Source: Gammaproteobacteria bacterium
GTDB lineage: Bacteria; Pseudomonadota; Gammaproteobacteria; Chromatiales; Chromatiaceae
Length of the DNA: 38,897 bases
Assembly: GCA_024276875.1 (NCBI GenBank)
Contig: JAJRWL010000077.1
Coordinates: forward strand, 1-38,897
Direction of reading: 5' to 3'
Of this stretch, positions 9,980 through 20,387 are shown piece by piece. A model generated the notes under the pieces. That model saw only the letters and a program-made list of their open reading frames with translations, had not been told where the DNA came from and did no database searches. The first letter of the stretch is position 1. Every line of letters starts with the position of its first letter. The position numbers and the translations under genes were made by a program.

Positions 9980-10504
9980 TTATTTCCCAGCTTCAAACTT
10001 CTCTTTTAAACGCTGCAAAATCTTAGCGGAGATATTAACTCGCTTGCTAGCAAATATAACACCATCAGTTAAAATAATATCCATGCTCTCTTCTTTGCCA
10101 ACTTGTTGCACTATTTCAGCCACTTGACGGCTTATTAAACTCTGCAACTCATTGCGACGAAGATTAAAATCCTCACGATACTCTTCGCGAGCATTTTTGA
10201 GTTTACGATGGCGAGAGACAATATCCCTTTCCAACCGCTTTACTTCAGATTCACTCATCACAGCACCATCTCTGGAGAGCTTCTCTTCCAGCTTTTTAAC
10301 TTGTTTTCGCTGTGCAATCAGATCACTCTCTTTACGACTAAATTCAGCCTCTAAATTTTTTCTAGCCGCTGCATATTGTGGCGACTGTTCAAAAACTTTA
10401 ATTGCATTTACAACACCAATTTTTAATTCCTGCGCAGTAACGACATTGATACAAATCAGCCAAAACAGTGCAATTAAAATAATTGAGGGGTATATTTTCT
10501 TCAA
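9980..10504 (-). CDS. skp: Periplasmic chaperone Skp/OmpH
   Basis: Periplasmic holdase that carries unfolded outer-membrane proteins to the BAM complex. The 174 residues show a signal peptide (about 1-24, cut after VVTA), a short core strand (LKIGVVNAIKVFEQSP) and a long charged coiled coil (about 45-125) that makes the tentacle arms, then a C-terminal core strand (MDIILTDGVIFAS). The start is a TTG at 10504 with GGAG seven bases upstream; no ATG gives an intact signal peptide. It lies directly behind bamA, its functional partner. Confidence 0.95.
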   Translation of the reverse strand: MKKIYPSIILIALFWLICINVVTAQELKIGVVNAIKVFEQSPQYAAARKNLEAEFSRKESDLIAQRKQVKKLEEKLSRDGAVMSESEVKRLERDIVSRHRKLKNAREEYREDFNLRRNELQSLISRQVAEIVQQVGKEESMDIILTDGVIFASKRVNISAKILQRLKEKFEAGK

Positions 10505-10522
10505 GATTAATCTCCAGAACGA

Positions 10523-12823
10523 TTAGAAAGAAGAGCCAAAACTAAATTGGAAATTCTCAATTTCATCACCTGATTTAGTATTGTAAGGCTGAGCCAAACT
10601 AAAGGTTAGCAATCCCATAGGAGAGGCCCAAACAGCAGCAACTCCTGTTGAATAACGCAGTTCACTCGCCTCAAAACCCTTAGCGCCATCATCCATATCA
10701 AAAACATTACCAAAATCGGCAAAAAGACTCAGGCGAAGCGATTTATCAGCTAATTTGAATGGCGCTTTAAATAAAATCTCAGCACCGCCTGTTAGGTTGA
10801 AGTTGCCGCCCAACGCTCTATTTTTTGAGTCCCGTGGACCCAAGGTATTTTCAGCAATACCCCGCATTGTGCGAAAACCACCGGCAAAGAAGTTCTCATA
10901 AAATGGTAACGTTTCTGTGCCAGCATAACCATCACCATACCCAACATTACCTTTCATTCCCAATGTGAATATCTTATTTAAGGGGAAAAAACGTTGGAGT
11001 CTATAACTGATTTTATAGTATTCAAGATCGCTGCCTGGGAGTGATACCTCTGCTCCCATGCGCTGGCTGCCTCCCCTCGTTGGAAACATAATGCTATTCC
11101 TTGAATCAAAGACCCAACTAAGCCCAGCCTTATAATCAAGAAAACTCGTTCCCTGCACTGTTTCAAACGCCTTGATTTCATTTGATGCACTGCTGGCTAT
11201 GCTAAAGTCAGTGTTTTCGATATTAAATGTAAACAACAGCCTGTCAAAATCGCTGATTGGAACACCAAAATTAACCCCGCCGATCATAACATCGGTGGAG
11301 TAGTTGGCACTATCAAGTTTATAAAATGAGGTCTGCCTGTACTTGAAGTTGAAACCTCGGCTAATACCATCCATTGTATAATAAGGGTTGATATAAGCCA
11401 GTTGGTACAATGTATTGGCACTGCTATTATTAAAACCAAGCGTTACCCGTTTTCCCGTGCCGAGGAAGTTATTTTGCGAAATACTGGTATTAAATGTTAT
11501 ACCCTGAGATTGTGAGAAACCTATACCTGCCATAATGTTACCGGCTGGCTTCTCTTCAACAGAAATGTTTACATCAACCTGATCAGTTGAACCTGGTACT
11601 GCTGGAGTTTCTACCGTAATGTTCTTAAAAAATGAGAGCCGCTCCAAACGATCCCGTGAACGAGAAACCTTCTCTGCTGAAAACCACGCGGACTCCATCT
11701 GCCGCATTTCACGGCGCAATACACGATCACGTGTGCGGGTGTTGCCTCGTAAATTTACACGTCTAACATAAACACGTTTACCTGGATCAACAAAGTATGT
11801 AATAGCAACCTGCTTTTTTTCTGCATCAATCTCAGGGATGCTATTAACATTGGCAAAAGCATAACCATGATTGCCCAATAACTTATTAAGCCGCTCTGAG
11901 CTGGCAACCACTTTTTTACGAGAAAAGACATGCCCACGTGTTAGGTGAATCAGCTCAAACATCGCTTCTTTGGGAACAACCAGATCGCCAGCCAACAAAA
12001 TATCACTAATAGTGTAAACATCACCTTCAGTGATATTTATAGTGACATAAATATCTTTTTTATCTGGGGTAATAGAGACCTGAGTCGAATCAATTTTGAA
12101 ATTAATATAACCTTTGTTTAGGTAATAAGAGCGTAGTGCCTCCAGATCCCCCGATAACTTTTGCCGAGAGTATTGGTTGTCCTTAGTATAGAAGGAGAGC
12201 CATCCTCCTGTACTCAGTTCAAACTCATCTAGCAGATCCCCTTCATCAAAGGATGTATTGCCAATAATATTTATATTTTTAATAGTGGCTGCACGACCTT
12301 CAGAGATCTCAATGGCAATGCCTACTCGATTTCGCTCCAGCGGGGTGACTGTAGAGGTTAGCTTTGCTCCGTATTTGCCTTGACTAAAATATTGACGACG
12401 CAGTTCCTGCTCAATTTTATCTAAAATAGAGCGGTTAAAAACCCGACCTTTAGCCAGCCCAATATCTTTAAGTGCCTCTAACAGCTGCTCCGTCTCTAAC
12501 AGTTCATTACCCGAAAATGAAATATCGGCAACAGCGGGACGCTCACGGACAGTAATGACCAGGACATCACCTTCTCGCTCCAGACGCACATCCTTGAAGA
12601 AACCTGTCTTATACAGCGCGCGAATAATATCACCCGTCTGCCCATCTTCAATCTGCTGACCAACGCTTACAGGCATGTAATTAAACACGGTACCTGCAGA
12701 TATGCGTTGTAACCCTTCAACCCGAATGTCCTGAATGATAAAGGCGCTAGCAATGGCTGACAGCGGCATTAATAGCACGCAGAGCAGCATCAGTTTTGCC
12801 AGATATCTTTGGGCAAGCAGCAT
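10523..12823 (-). CDS. bamA: Outer membrane protein assembly factor BamA
   Basis: Essential core of the BAM complex that inserts beta-barrel proteins into the outer membrane. The 766 residues include a signal peptide (about 1-27, ending AIASA), five POTRA repeats (about 28-425, the first starting FIIQDIRVEGLQRIS) and a C-terminal 16-strand barrel ending in FSFGSSF with the terminal phenylalanine. The conserved loop-6 motif, VRGF in E. coli, reads MRGI here (about 653-656) with the key arginine kept. The ATG at 12823 is preceded by AAAGG. The 127-base gap from rseP is long enough for its own promoter, but I see no convincing one. Confidence 0.98.
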   Translation of the reverse strand: MLLAQRYLAKLMLLCVLLMPLSAIASAFIIQDIRVEGLQRISAGTVFNYMPVSVGQQIEDGQTGDIIRALYKTGFFKDVRLEREGDVLVITVRERPAVADISFSGNELLETEQLLEALKDIGLAKGRVFNRSILDKIEQELRRQYFSQGKYGAKLTSTVTPLERNRVGIAIEISEGRAATIKNINIIGNTSFDEGDLLDEFELSTGGWLSFYTKDNQYSRQKLSGDLEALRSYYLNKGYINFKIDSTQVSITPDKKDIYVTINITEGDVYTISDILLAGDLVVPKEAMFELIHLTRGHVFSRKKVVASSERLNKLLGNHGYAFANVNSIPEIDAEKKQVAITYFVDPGKRVYVRRVNLRGNTRTRDRVLRREMRQMESAWFSAEKVSRSRDRLERLSFFKNITVETPAVPGSTDQVDVNISVEEKPAGNIMAGIGFSQSQGITFNTSISQNNFLGTGKRVTLGFNNSSANTLYQLAYINPYYTMDGISRGFNFKYRQTSFYKLDSANYSTDVMIGGVNFGVPISDFDRLLFTFNIENTDFSIASSASNEIKAFETVQGTSFLDYKAGLSWVFDSRNSIMFPTRGGSQRMGAEVSLPGSDLEYYKISYRLQRFFPLNKIFTLGMKGNVGYGDGYAGTETLPFYENFFAGGFRTMRGIAENTLGPRDSKNRALGGNFNLTGGAEILFKAPFKLADKSLRLSLFADFGNVFDMDDGAKGFEASELRYSTGVAAVWASPMGLLTFSLAQPYNTKSGDEIENFQFSFGSSF

Positions 12824-12950
12824 TTATTATCTAACCTTTTGTCTTTACACGTCTTAAATGTCTGGAAACACAGGCTTCAGCAACAATACTAATCATGCCA
12901 TTCATTCCAGCACACCACATAGCAAGTCGCTTAGTATAAGTTATCTTATC

Positions 12951-14315
12951 TCACGATCCCAGTAGCCTGGAAAAATCAACAAAGAATGCCAACCCCATTA
13001 GCATCAATAAAATAAGCATGCCGATTTTTTGCCCTTCTGCCTGCAACCTCTCTGAAAGTGGGCCTCCTTTAACGGCCTCTATCGCAAAAAAGAGCAGATG
13101 ACCCCCATCAAGAATGGGGATGGGCAGAAGATTTAATACACCAAGGCTAATGCTAAGCCCCGCAAGAAAACTTAAAAAGGAGACAAAACCATAGCTTGCC
13201 GTCTGCCCTGCTGATTTTGCAATGGTGACAGGCCCACCCAGATTATTAACTGAGGCATCACCTGAAAACATTCGCCCAGCCATCTTTAAAATCAGCCAGG
13301 AAAGATTTGCTGTTTTTTCAACCGACGCAACCATCGCATCAATTGGCCCCAGCTGAACGGTGACTTTATACGCCTCTAGCAGGTGATCGTAATTGCGAAC
13401 TCCCGCTCCAATATATCCCATTGAGTGATCTTCTTTTTTAGCACCTGTCCTCAAGCTTATTGACTGATGCCGGCCTGCCCGCTCAACTTCAAACTCCACC
13501 CGCACATTAGGGTGTTTCTGGATATATTTAACCAATTTTCGCCAATCATTTAATAACAGACCATCAACCTCAACAATGCGATCTCCAACCTTTAAACCAC
13601 CTTGTTCTGCTGCTCCCCCAGCAACCAGCTCACCAATAATAGGAGGAATAACTGGGCGACGTGGCACTATACCCACCATCCCCATGGGGTCACTGTTGTC
13701 AGATAGGTCACCGATGCTAGTCAATGACAGTAGACGCACATGCTCCATCCCTCTAACATCCTGTACACGCACAGGCACACTGTTCTTTTCTATTGATGCC
13801 GCCAATATTGCAAAAGCGGCCTTCTCCCAGCTGGGTGTTGTTTTTTGATCAACAGCTAAAATCTTATCCTCTATCTGAAATCCTGCACTATAAGCAGCTG
13901 TATCTGGTTTCACTTCAGCCACAACCGGTTGCAGTCCCGTTTCTCCCACCATAGCGGTCAACCAAAAAGCCAGAATTGCAAAGATGAAATTGGCAATGGG
14001 ACCCGCCGCTACAATGGCTGTGCGCACAGAGAGGGGTTGACAGTTAAAGGCTTGATGGCGCTGCTCTTTTGGAACGGGTGCTTCCCGTTCATCCAACATT
14101 TTTACGTAACCACCGAGTGGGATAACAGCGACTCGATATTCAGTGCCATCAACGGGACTAATGCGCGTCCACAGCGGTTTGCCAAACCCTATAGAGAAAC
14201 AGAGCACCTTCACGCCCAACTTTCGAGCCACCCAAAAGTGCCCATACTCATGGGCTGTAATCAAGATACCTAGTGTTATAACGAAAGCAAATGCAGAAAA
14301 AAAGAAGGAACCCAT
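12951..14315 (-). CDS. rseP: Site-2 zinc metalloprotease RseP
   Basis: Inner-membrane intramembrane protease; in E. coli it makes the second cut in anti-sigma factor RseA during the envelope stress response and clears signal peptides. The 454 residues carry the zinc site HEYGH (His22, Glu23, His26) in the first membrane helix, two PDZ domains in the periplasmic middle part (the second containing GLKVGDRIVEVDG), and NLLPIPILDGGH near 393-405, which supplies the third zinc ligand. A final hydrophobic helix follows. Position between dxr and bamA is canonical. Confidence 0.97.
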   Translation of the reverse strand: MGSFFFSAFAFVITLGILITAHEYGHFWVARKLGVKVLCFSIGFGKPLWTRISPVDGTEYRVAVIPLGGYVKMLDEREAPVPKEQRHQAFNCQPLSVRTAIVAAGPIANFIFAILAFWLTAMVGETGLQPVVAEVKPDTAAYSAGFQIEDKILAVDQKTTPSWEKAAFAILAASIEKNSVPVRVQDVRGMEHVRLLSLTSIGDLSDNSDPMGMVGIVPRRPVIPPIIGELVAGGAAEQGGLKVGDRIVEVDGLLLNDWRKLVKYIQKHPNVRVEFEVERAGRHQSISLRTGAKKEDHSMGYIGAGVRNYDHLLEAYKVTVQLGPIDAMVASVEKTANLSWLILKMAGRMFSGDASVNNLGGPVTIAKSAGQTASYGFVSFLSFLAGLSISLGVLNLLPIPILDGGHLLFFAIEAVKGGPLSERLQAEGQKIGMLILLMLMGLAFFVDFSRLLGS

Positions 14316-14343
14316 CAGTGGTGCTCTAAGCTAAGTTAAAATT

Positions 14344-15522
14344 TCAGACCAGCGTGCTAATCTGTTGTTCCGCTACCCGGCGAGCTTCAGCATCAATTTC
14401 TAATAGCTCACCAAGATTTTGGCTATCCGCAATGGGAATAGCAGCCAGAGTAGACTCAACAATCTTTGGAATAGCGATAAAATTCACACGCCGACCAAGA
14501 AAGGCCGCTACGGCAATCTCATTCGCTGCATTCAAGATAGCAGGGGCGCTTCCACCCCGCTCAATCGCTTGATATGCAAGTGATAAACAGGGAAAACGCT
14601 GGCAATCTGGTGCTTCAAAATCAAGCCGAGAAACTGCAAATAGATCTAAGCTACTGACACCCGACTCGATGCGCTCTGGCCATGCTAAAGCATGCGCAAT
14701 AGGTGTCCGCATATCGGGGTTTCCCATCTGTGCCAACACTGAACCATCAGTATACTCCACCATCGAGTGGATAATGCTCTGCGGATGCAGTACCACTTGG
14801 ATCTTATCGGGTCGAGTATGAAACAGCCAACAGGCCTCAATCACCTCCAGACCTTTGTTCATCATTGTTGCTGAATCAACCGAAATCTTTTGTCCCATAC
14901 TCCAATTTGGGTGAGCGCAAGCCTGCTCTGGCGTAACCCGAACAAGTTCTGCTGCGGGCATATTACGAAAAGGGCCACCAGAAGCCGTCAGCAAAATGCG
15001 ACGTACCCCCACACCCGCAAGCCCTTTATGGTAATCGGCAGGCAGGCATTGAAATATAGCATTATGCTCGCTATCAATCGGCAGAATCTCTGCACCATGC
15101 TGCTCAGCTTCATCCATAAACAGCTGCCCAGAGACCACCAGCGCCTCTTTATTCGCTAACAGCAGACGTTTTCCTGCGCGTACAGCTGACAGCGCCGGTA
15201 ACAGCCCAGCTGCACCCACAATAGCGGCCATGACATAATCTGCTTCTGATAGCCGTGAAACCGCTTCAAGACCCTCAATACCACTCAACACTTGAACATG
15301 AGATGCTTTAGTTTTTAGTCGGCCTGCAAGATCTTGTGCACTCTGCTCGTCTGCCATTACAGCATAATCTGGATGAAACTGTTGGCACTGTTGAAACAGA
15401 TCGCCTACGTTGTTATTTGCTGTAAGTGCAACCACACGATAGCGATCAGGATGACGAGCAATCACATTAAGGGTACTGACTCCAATCGACCCTGTTGCCC
15501 CTAATATGGTTATCCCTTTCAC
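14344..15522 (-). CDS. dxr: 1-deoxy-D-xylulose 5-phosphate reductoisomerase
   Basis: Converts DXP to MEP with NADPH and a divalent metal, the committed step of the non-mevalonate isoprenoid pathway and the target of fosmidomycin. The 392 residues start with the nucleotide-binding [15 protein letters not shown], then [23 protein letters not shown] (metal site), LTASGGPFR and [20 protein letters not shown]. Length is normal (E. coli 398). The start is a GTG at 15522 that overlaps the cdsA stop (GTGA), with AGGTG just upstream. It supplies precursors for UppS, encoded two genes upstream in the same cluster. Confidence 0.98.
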   Translation of the reverse strand: MKGITILGATGSIGVSTLNVIARHPDRYRVVALTANNNVGDLFQQCQQFHPDYAVMADEQSAQDLAGRLKTKASHVQVLSGIEGLEAVSRLSEADYVMAAIVGAAGLLPALSAVRAGKRLLLANKEALVVSGQLFMDEAEQHGAEILPIDSEHNAIFQCLPADYHKGLAGVGVRRILLTASGGPFRNMPAAELVRVTPEQACAHPNWSMGQKISVDSATMMNKGLEVIEACWLFHTRPDKIQVVLHPQSIIHSMVEYTDGSVLAQMGNPDMRTPIAHALAWPERIESGVSSLDLFAVSRLDFEAPDCQRFPCLSLAYQAIERGGSAPAILNAANEIAVAAFLGRRVNFIAIPKIVESTLAAIPIADSQNLGELLEIDAEARRVAEQQISTLV

Positions 15523-16343
15523 GCATCTGCACCTAATAACATAAGGCCAAAAACAAAGACTGGCGCTGCTGCTGTTACGCTATCGATACGATCAAGTATG
15601 CCACCATGCCCTGGCAATAAATTACCACTATCCTTTACATCTGCCTGACGTTTGATCAGGCTCTCGAATAGATCCCCTTCAATAGAGACCAAACAGGTAA
15701 GGATGCAGAGCGGTATTGTCACCAATAGCCCACCAAGGTCTGGTTTCAGATAGGCCAGTATTACCCCGCAGATCACAGCACCCACCAGCGCGCCATATGC
15801 ACCTTCTCTTGTCTTGCCTGGGCTAATAACAGGCGCTAGCTTTACCCGACCCCAGCGCCGCCCAGCAAAGTAGGCGCAACTATCTGAAGCCCAAATCAAG
15901 ACTAAAACAAAGATGACTAAAACAGGACCCTCTTCACCGCTCCCATGAAGAAAAACGAGCGCTATCCAACAAGGAAGTAATACTAAAAACCCCACTGCAA
16001 CCCTAAGCGGATTTGGCTCAAGCGAGATTTTCTCTATCTTTTTAATACAAAAAAGCAGCGCAGCACCCAGCAGCCAACCGGTGGTTGCCACGGCCAACAC
16101 CCCGTAGTTTAAATTAAAATTTGAGCTCATTGTGGCTGCCATGCCAAGCATCATTGCCATCAATAGCAGAAAAACGGATTTCCACAACGGCGTAGATATT
16201 TTAGAAAGCCTTGCCCATTCCCATGCACCCAGCAGGATGACAGCGGCAAAAAACAGCCCCACCCAAAAAGTGGGCAGAAAAAGAACCCCACCCACCACAA
16301 GTGGAACCAACAAAGCAGCGGTAAGAATTCGTTGAGCAAGCAT
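15519..16343 (-). CDS. cdsA: Phosphatidate cytidylyltransferase
   Basis: Integral membrane enzyme that makes CDP-diacylglycerol from phosphatidate and CTP for all phospholipids. The 274 residues contain about eight hydrophobic segments and the family signature near the C-terminus: [28 protein letters not shown] and [17 protein letters not shown] at 16343; its stop overlaps the dxr start. The gene sits between uppS and dxr as in E. coli. Confidence 0.97.
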   Translation of the reverse strand: MLAQRILTAALLVPLVVGGVLFLPTFWVGLFFAAVILLGAWEWARLSKISTPLWKSVFLLLMAMMLGMAATMSSNFNLNYGVLAVATTGWLLGAALLFCIKKIEKISLEPNPLRVAVGFLVLLPCWIALVFLHGSGEEGPVLVIFVLVLIWASDSCAYFAGRRWGRVKLAPVISPGKTREGAYGALVGAVICGVILAYLKPDLGGLLVTIPLCILTCLVSIEGDLFESLIKRQADVKDSGNLLPGHGGILDRIDSVTAAAPVFVFGLMLLGADA

Positions 16344-16371
16344 GAGTGTTAAAATATTAGAGTAATGATGA

Positions 16372-17139
16372 CTAATTTTTTATTGTTCTAATCTGCTCAG
16401 AGGTTTTGCCAAATCGACGCTCCCTCTGACTAAACGCCTGTATTGCAAGATCAAACGCCGCAGCATCAAAATCTGGCCAAAGCCGGTCGCTAAAATAAAA
16501 TTCAGAATAGGCCAACTGCCACAAAACAAAATTACTTATTCGCTGCTCACCACCCGTGCGTATAAAAAGATCGGGGTCAGGTAGATCAGCAAAAGAGAGT
16601 TCTGCATTCAATGTGGCTTCGGTGATATCGCCAGGTTGCAGTTCACCGCTCTTTATTTTTTCTGCTACTTTTCTGGCCGCCTGAGTGATATCCCAGCGCC
16701 CACCATAGTTAGCCGCAATCTGTAGCACTAAGCCACTGTTTCCAGCTGTTTTCTCCTCTGCCATACGAATGCATTCTTGCAGCTTCTTTGGAAATGCCGT
16801 TTTATCGCCAATAACACGCAAACAAACATTATTTTTTTTCAAGCGTTTAATATCACGCTGCAATACAATCATAAACAGATCAAACAGCAACCCGACCTCT
16901 TTTTTGGGACGCTTCCAATTTTCACTGCTAAATGCAAAAAGCGTTAACGCTTGCACACCTTTTTTAGCACAAGCTTCAACAATTGTTCGCACCGATTCAA
17001 CGCCTGCACGATGCCCAACATGCCTTGGTGAATTCCTATTTTTTGCCCAACGGCCATTACCATCCATTATAATGGCAACATGCCGTGGTATTGTTATTAT
17101 CTGACCCTGGTCTGCTGATTGACTATCATTAGCACCCAC
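16372..17139 (-). CDS. uppS: Undecaprenyl diphosphate synthase
   Basis: Cis-prenyltransferase that extends farnesyl diphosphate to the C55 carrier used for peptidoglycan and O-antigen. Motifs are HVAIIMDGNGRWAKNR (catalytic Asp and the diphosphate loop), GHRAGVESVR, LTLFAFSSENWKRP and the C-terminal DLFIRTGGEQRISNF. The frame is open to a GTG at 17169, but that codon has no ribosome binding site and lies four bases after the frr stop. The GTG at 17139 has a perfect AGGAGG at 17150-17155 ten bases upstream and gives a family-like N-terminus of 255 residues, so I prefer it. Confidence 0.95.
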   Translation of the reverse strand: MGANDSQSADQGQIITIPRHVAIIMDGNGRWAKNRNSPRHVGHRAGVESVRTIVEACAKKGVQALTLFAFSSENWKRPKKEVGLLFDLFMIVLQRDIKRLKKNNVCLRVIGDKTAFPKKLQECIRMAEEKTAGNSGLVLQIAANYGGRWDITQAARKVAEKIKSGELQPGDITEATLNAELSFADLPDPDLFIRTGGEQRISNFVLWQLAYSEFYFSDRLWPDFDAAAFDLAIQAFSQRERRFGKTSEQIRTIKN

Positions 17140-17173
17140 GCCACCAAAACCTCCTATAAACAGCGTCACGACC

Positions 17174-17731
17174 TTAGAACGCCATTAAGTCAGCTTCTTT
17201 TTTAGCAAGAAGCTCATCCACTTCTTTGACGTGCTGATCCGTCAATTTTTGAATAATCTCTTCACCACGGCGCTCATCATCCTCAGAGATTAACTTCTCT
17301 TTAACCAAGCCTTTAAGATCAGAATTAGCCTCTCTGCGAATATTACGGATAGAGATGCGTGACTGCTCAGCTTCATTTCTGACAACACGAATCAGATCTT
17401 TTCGGCGCGCCTCAGTCAATGGTGGCAGAGGAACACGAATGACGTTTCCTGCAGAATTTGGGTTTAAGCCAAGATCCGAATTGAGGATAGCCTTTTCAAT
17501 TGCTGCGACCATAGGTTGTTCCCATGGCGTAATTGAAAGGGTTCTAGCATCTTCAACATTGACATTAGCGACCTGGCTTAATGGAACATTTGAGCCATAG
17601 TAAGAAACACGGACATGATCAAGCAAACTTGGGTGCGCACGTCCGGTACGGACTCGCGCCAAATCATGAACCAAAGCATCTACACTCTTACCCATACATA
17701 CTGTGGCATCTTTTTTTATATCATCGATCAT
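17174..17731 (-). CDS. frr: Ribosome recycling factor
   Basis: Splits the post-termination ribosome together with EF-G. The 185 residues match the full family length. A three-helix bundle with [19 protein letters not shown] near the N-terminus is interrupted by the small beta domain ([28 protein letters not shown]), and [13 protein letters not shown] plus the basic helix IRNIRRE follow. The ATG at 17731 lies three bases after the pyrH stop, suggesting coupled translation. Confidence 0.98.
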   Translation of the reverse strand: MIDDIKKDATVCMGKSVDALVHDLARVRTGRAHPSLLDHVRVSYYGSNVPLSQVANVNVEDARTLSITPWEQPMVAAIEKAILNSDLGLNPNSAGNVIRVPLPPLTEARRKDLIRVVRNEAEQSRISIRNIRREANSDLKGLVKEKLISEDDERRGEEIIQKLTDQHVKEVDELLAKKEADLMAF

Positions 17732-17734
17732 ATT

Positions 17735-18457
17735 TCACTCTCCAGCCTCTACCAACGTACCTATATCTTCTCCCTGTAGTAAACGCATCAAAGCACCATG
17801 ATCGCTGATATTCATTACGCGCAGGGGGATATTATTGTCACGACATAACACAATTGCGGTTGCATCCATTACCTGTAGTTTCTGTATCAACACTTGATCA
17901 TAATCCAAGCGAGAATACATTTTTGCTGTAGGATCTTTGTGAGGATCAGCAGAGTAAACACCATCAACCTTTGTTGCCTTTATCAACAACTCAGCACCCA
18001 TTTCAATCGCCCTCAGGCTGGCCGCAGAATCCGTTGTAAAAAATGGGTTACCTGTTCCTGCCGCTAATAGAACAACACGTCCTTTTTCCAGGTGGCGAAC
18101 AGCGCGACGGCGAATATAATCTTCGCAAATCTCATGGATACTCAGCGATGACATGACCCGAGCAGGAACATTGATACGTTCCAATGCATCCTGCATGGCG
18201 AGGGCATTCATGACGGTTGCCAGCATGCCCATATGATCGCCCGTGACTCGATCAATACCGGCCTCAGCCAGTCCGGCTCCGCGGAAAATATTTCCCCCGC
18301 CAATCACCAAACCAATTTGAACACCGGCATTAATCAGATCTCGTATTTCACCTGCCATGCGGGCAATAGTTTCTGGATCTATCCCAAAATCAGCTTTACC
18401 CATTAGCGCTTCGCCACTGAGCTTTAGCAGTACTCGTTTGTAGATTAATTCAGTCAC
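17735..18457 (-). CDS. pyrH: UMP kinase
   Basis: Phosphorylates UMP to UDP, feeding nucleotide and UDP-sugar pools that the nearby lipid A genes draw on. The 240 residues have the amino-acid-kinase fold motifs [11 protein letters not shown] at the N-terminus, [53 protein letters not shown] and [13 protein letters not shown]. The start is a GTG at 18457 with AAGGGG six bases upstream; the nearby ATG (ATGTGA) is out of frame and closes at once. Confidence 0.98.
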   Translation of the reverse strand: MTELIYKRVLLKLSGEALMGKADFGIDPETIARMAGEIRDLINAGVQIGLVIGGGNIFRGAGLAEAGIDRVTGDHMGMLATVMNALAMQDALERINVPARVMSSLSIHEICEDYIRRRAVRHLEKGRVVLLAAGTGNPFFTTDSAASLRAIEMGAELLIKATKVDGVYSADPHKDPTAKMYSRLDYDQVLIQKLQVMDATAIVLCRDNNIPLRVMNISDHGALMRLLQGEDIGTLVEAGE

Positions 18458-18492
18458 ATATTGCCCCTTAAGTTATGAATGCAGCTACTTAG

Positions 18493-19380
18493 TTATTCGC
18501 CACGTACTTGTGCCATAACCTCTTCGGCAAAGTTCTCCGTCTTCTTCTCAATACCTTCACCCACCTCAAAGCGCTGAAAACGAAGCACTTTAGCGTTGGC
18601 ATTAGCTAACAGTTTTTCAACGGTCACATCTGGATCTTTGATGAAAGGTTGCCCAACAAGCGTAATCTCAGACAGGTATTTACGTACACGACCATCAACA
18701 ATCTTATCTACAATATTGTCTGGCTTACCACTCTCCAAGGCCTGCGCCTTGTAGATTTCACGCTCTTTCTCAAGCGTTTCAGCAGGCACACCATCTGAAT
18801 CAACACAGAGTGGATTGGTTGCAGCCACATGCATGGCAATATCCTTGCCCAATGCGGCATTACCACCTTCTATCTCCACCAGCACACCAATGCGAACACC
18901 GTGACGATAGCTAACAATACGGCCATTGTCTGATTCAAAACGAGCAAAACGGCGAACATTCATGTTTTCACCAATCTTTGAAATCAGGGCTTCACGTGCT
19001 GTATTAATGGTGGTCTCTTCACCTTTGTGCAAAGGTTGGTTCAGCAGTGCTTCAACATCTGCCACTTCATCCGCCAACGCGCATTCTGCAACAGCATCAG
19101 CAAACGAGGTGAAATTGTCATCCTTTGCAACAAAATCGGTTTCACAGTTAACTTCAACAATTGATGCCTGCTTATTGTCAGTGCTAGCTGCTATTACAAT
19201 AAGACCATCAGCCGCTGTGCGCCCTGCCTTTTTAGCGGCTTTAGCTTGACCTGATTTACGCATATTCTCAATAGCGACATCAATATCGCCATTGCTTTCT
19301 ACCAATGCTTTCTTGCATTCCATCATGCCGGAGCCTGTGCGCTCACGCAGCTCTTTAACCTGAGAGGCTGTAATAGCCAT
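18493..19380 (-). CDS. tsf: Elongation factor Ts
   Basis: Guanine nucleotide exchange factor for EF-Tu. The 295 residues start [20 protein letters not shown] and contain the family signature [14 protein letters not shown], on the EF-Tu-contacting domain. The frame is open 15 codons further upstream to 19425, but the ATG at 19380 matches the family start and has GAGG eight bases upstream, so the longer form is rejected. It follows rpsB after a 120-base gap with a strong hairpin. Confidence 0.98.
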   Translation of the reverse strand: MAITASQVKELRERTGSGMMECKKALVESNGDIDVAIENMRKSGQAKAAKKAGRTAADGLIVIAASTDNKQASIVEVNCETDFVAKDDNFTSFADAVAECALADEVADVEALLNQPLHKGEETTINTAREALISKIGENMNVRRFARFESDNGRIVSYRHGVRIGVLVEIEGGNAALGKDIAMHVAATNPLCVDSDGVPAETLEKEREIYKAQALESGKPDNIVDKIVDGRVRKYLSEITLVGQPFIKDPDVTVEKLLANANAKVLRFQRFEVGEGIEKKTENFAEEVMAQVRGE

Positions 19381-19412
19381 GATATTTTCCTCTACAAATA
19401 ATTCAAAACTGA

Positions 19413-19453
19413 ACAGCCCCCACAAAGCATATGTTGCTTAAATTAGGGGCTGT
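19413..19453 (-). promoter_or_regulatory. Two-tier hairpin between rpsB and tsf
   Basis: ACAGCCCC and GGGGCTGT (19413-19420 and 19446-19453) form a perfect 8-bp outer stem, and AAGCA/TGCTT can form an inner stem. On the transcribed strand it is followed by TTCAGTTTTGAATTATTT, only moderately U-rich. It could be a partial terminator or an RNA-stability element setting the S2 to EF-Ts ratio; E. coli also has a regulatory structure between these genes. Confidence 0.55.
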
Positions 19454-19500
19454 AAATTTAATATTTGACTGTTAATTCAGTCAATTGGTAAGTGTTGTGA

Positions 19501-20250
19501 TTAAGCCTTTGCTGGCTCTTTTACTTCCACAAACTCATCTTCCGCAGCAGCACCCATATGAGCTGCACTGGCCTTACCTTCGAGTGCAGCGGCGGCGGCG
19601 CTCTGCACATAAAGCTGAATAGCACGCATAGAGTCATCATTACCAGGAATGACATAATCAATATTGTCTGGTGCATTGTTGGTATCAACGACACCAATAA
19701 CAGGTATACCTAATTTGACCGCTTCGCTGACGGCAATGTCTTCATTGCCAACATCAATCACAAACAGCGCATCAGGAATACCACCCATATTCTTAATACC
19801 GCCTAAACTGCGCTCCAGCTTTTCCATCTCGCGGCGCATGCCCAAGGCTTCTTTCTTATTGAAACGCTGTTCAACGCTACCATCTTCAAACATGGCCTCA
19901 AGCTCTTTCAAGCGCCGAATAGACTGCTTGATGGTTTTGAAATTGGTGAGCATACCGCCCAACCAGCGGTGATCAACAAATGGCATGCCGCAACGTAGCG
20001 CCTCGTCTTTGATGACCTTTGAAGCTGCTCGTTTGGTGCCAACAAATAAAATCTTGCCGCCATTAGCAGAGAGAGAGCCAATAAAATTCATGGCATCATT
20101 GAAGAGTGGAAGTGTTTTTTCCAGATTAACAATATGAATTTTGTTACGCTGGCCAAAGATGTAAGCACCCATTTTTGGGTTCCAGTAACGGGTCTGATGA
20201 CCAAAGTGCACGCCTGCTTCAAGCATTTGGCGCATAGAAACTGCACTCAT
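19501..20250 (-). CDS. rpsB: 30S ribosomal protein S2
   Basis: Small-subunit protein that bridges the 30S head and platform and is needed for S1 binding. The 249 residues begin with the conserved [22 protein letters not shown] and include [45 protein letters not shown] and [20 protein letters not shown]. The ATG at 20250 has AGGAG about ten bases upstream. It heads the long minus-strand cluster and is divergent from map, an arrangement shared with E. coli. Confidence 0.98.
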   Translation of the reverse strand: MSAVSMRQMLEAGVHFGHQTRYWNPKMGAYIFGQRNKIHIVNLEKTLPLFNDAMNFIGSLSANGGKILFVGTKRAASKVIKDEALRCGMPFVDHRWLGGMLTNFKTIKQSIRRLKELEAMFEDGSVEQRFNKKEALGMRREMEKLERSLGGIKNMGGIPDALFVIDVGNEDIAVSEAVKLGIPVIGVVDTNNAPDNIDYVIPGNDDSMRAIQLYVQSAAAAALEGKASAAHMGAAAEDEFVEVKEPAKA

Positions 20251-20381
20251 AATGATTTACTCCTAAAAATTGTAACGGGTTAGGCCTCCACGAACCCCAG
20301 AAAACAACCCATTTTAATGGGCACCCCGCCTTCTGTGTCGGTACGTGTGAGAATTAAGCGGTAATCATTTGCGAATCCGCG
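20251..20381 (-). promoter_or_regulatory. rpsB leader: rpsB 5' leader, candidate S2 autoregulatory RNA
   Basis: About 130 transcribed bases separate the predicted start site from the rpsB ATG. The RNA holds a GCCCAT-TAAA-ATGGGTT hairpin (near 20307-20323) and a second GGGTT...AACCC pairing (near 20276-20298) ahead of the AGGAG. In gammaproteobacteria the rpsB leader is a conserved structure through which S2 represses rpsB-tsf; that this leader does the same is inferred from position and structure only. Confidence 0.5.
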
Positions 20382-20387
20382 GCGCGT

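Noticed and set aside
10152-10526. 124-codon open frame on the plus strand
   Set aside because: Antisense to skp, serine/arginine-rich as expected from the complement of a charged coiled coil; no independent support.
13929-14273. 114-codon open frame on the plus strand
   Set aside because: Lies wholly antisense to rseP, has no family features and no ribosome binding site; it is a by-product of the codon use of rseP.
17140-17169. Longer UppS start at the GTG at 17169
   Set aside because: No ribosome binding site, abuts the frr stop, and the perfect AGGAGG for the GTG at 17139 lies inside this stretch.
19381-19425. N-terminal extension of EF-Ts ([10 protein letters not shown]...)
   Set aside because: Absent from the family, and the internal ATG at 19380 has a good ribosome binding site.
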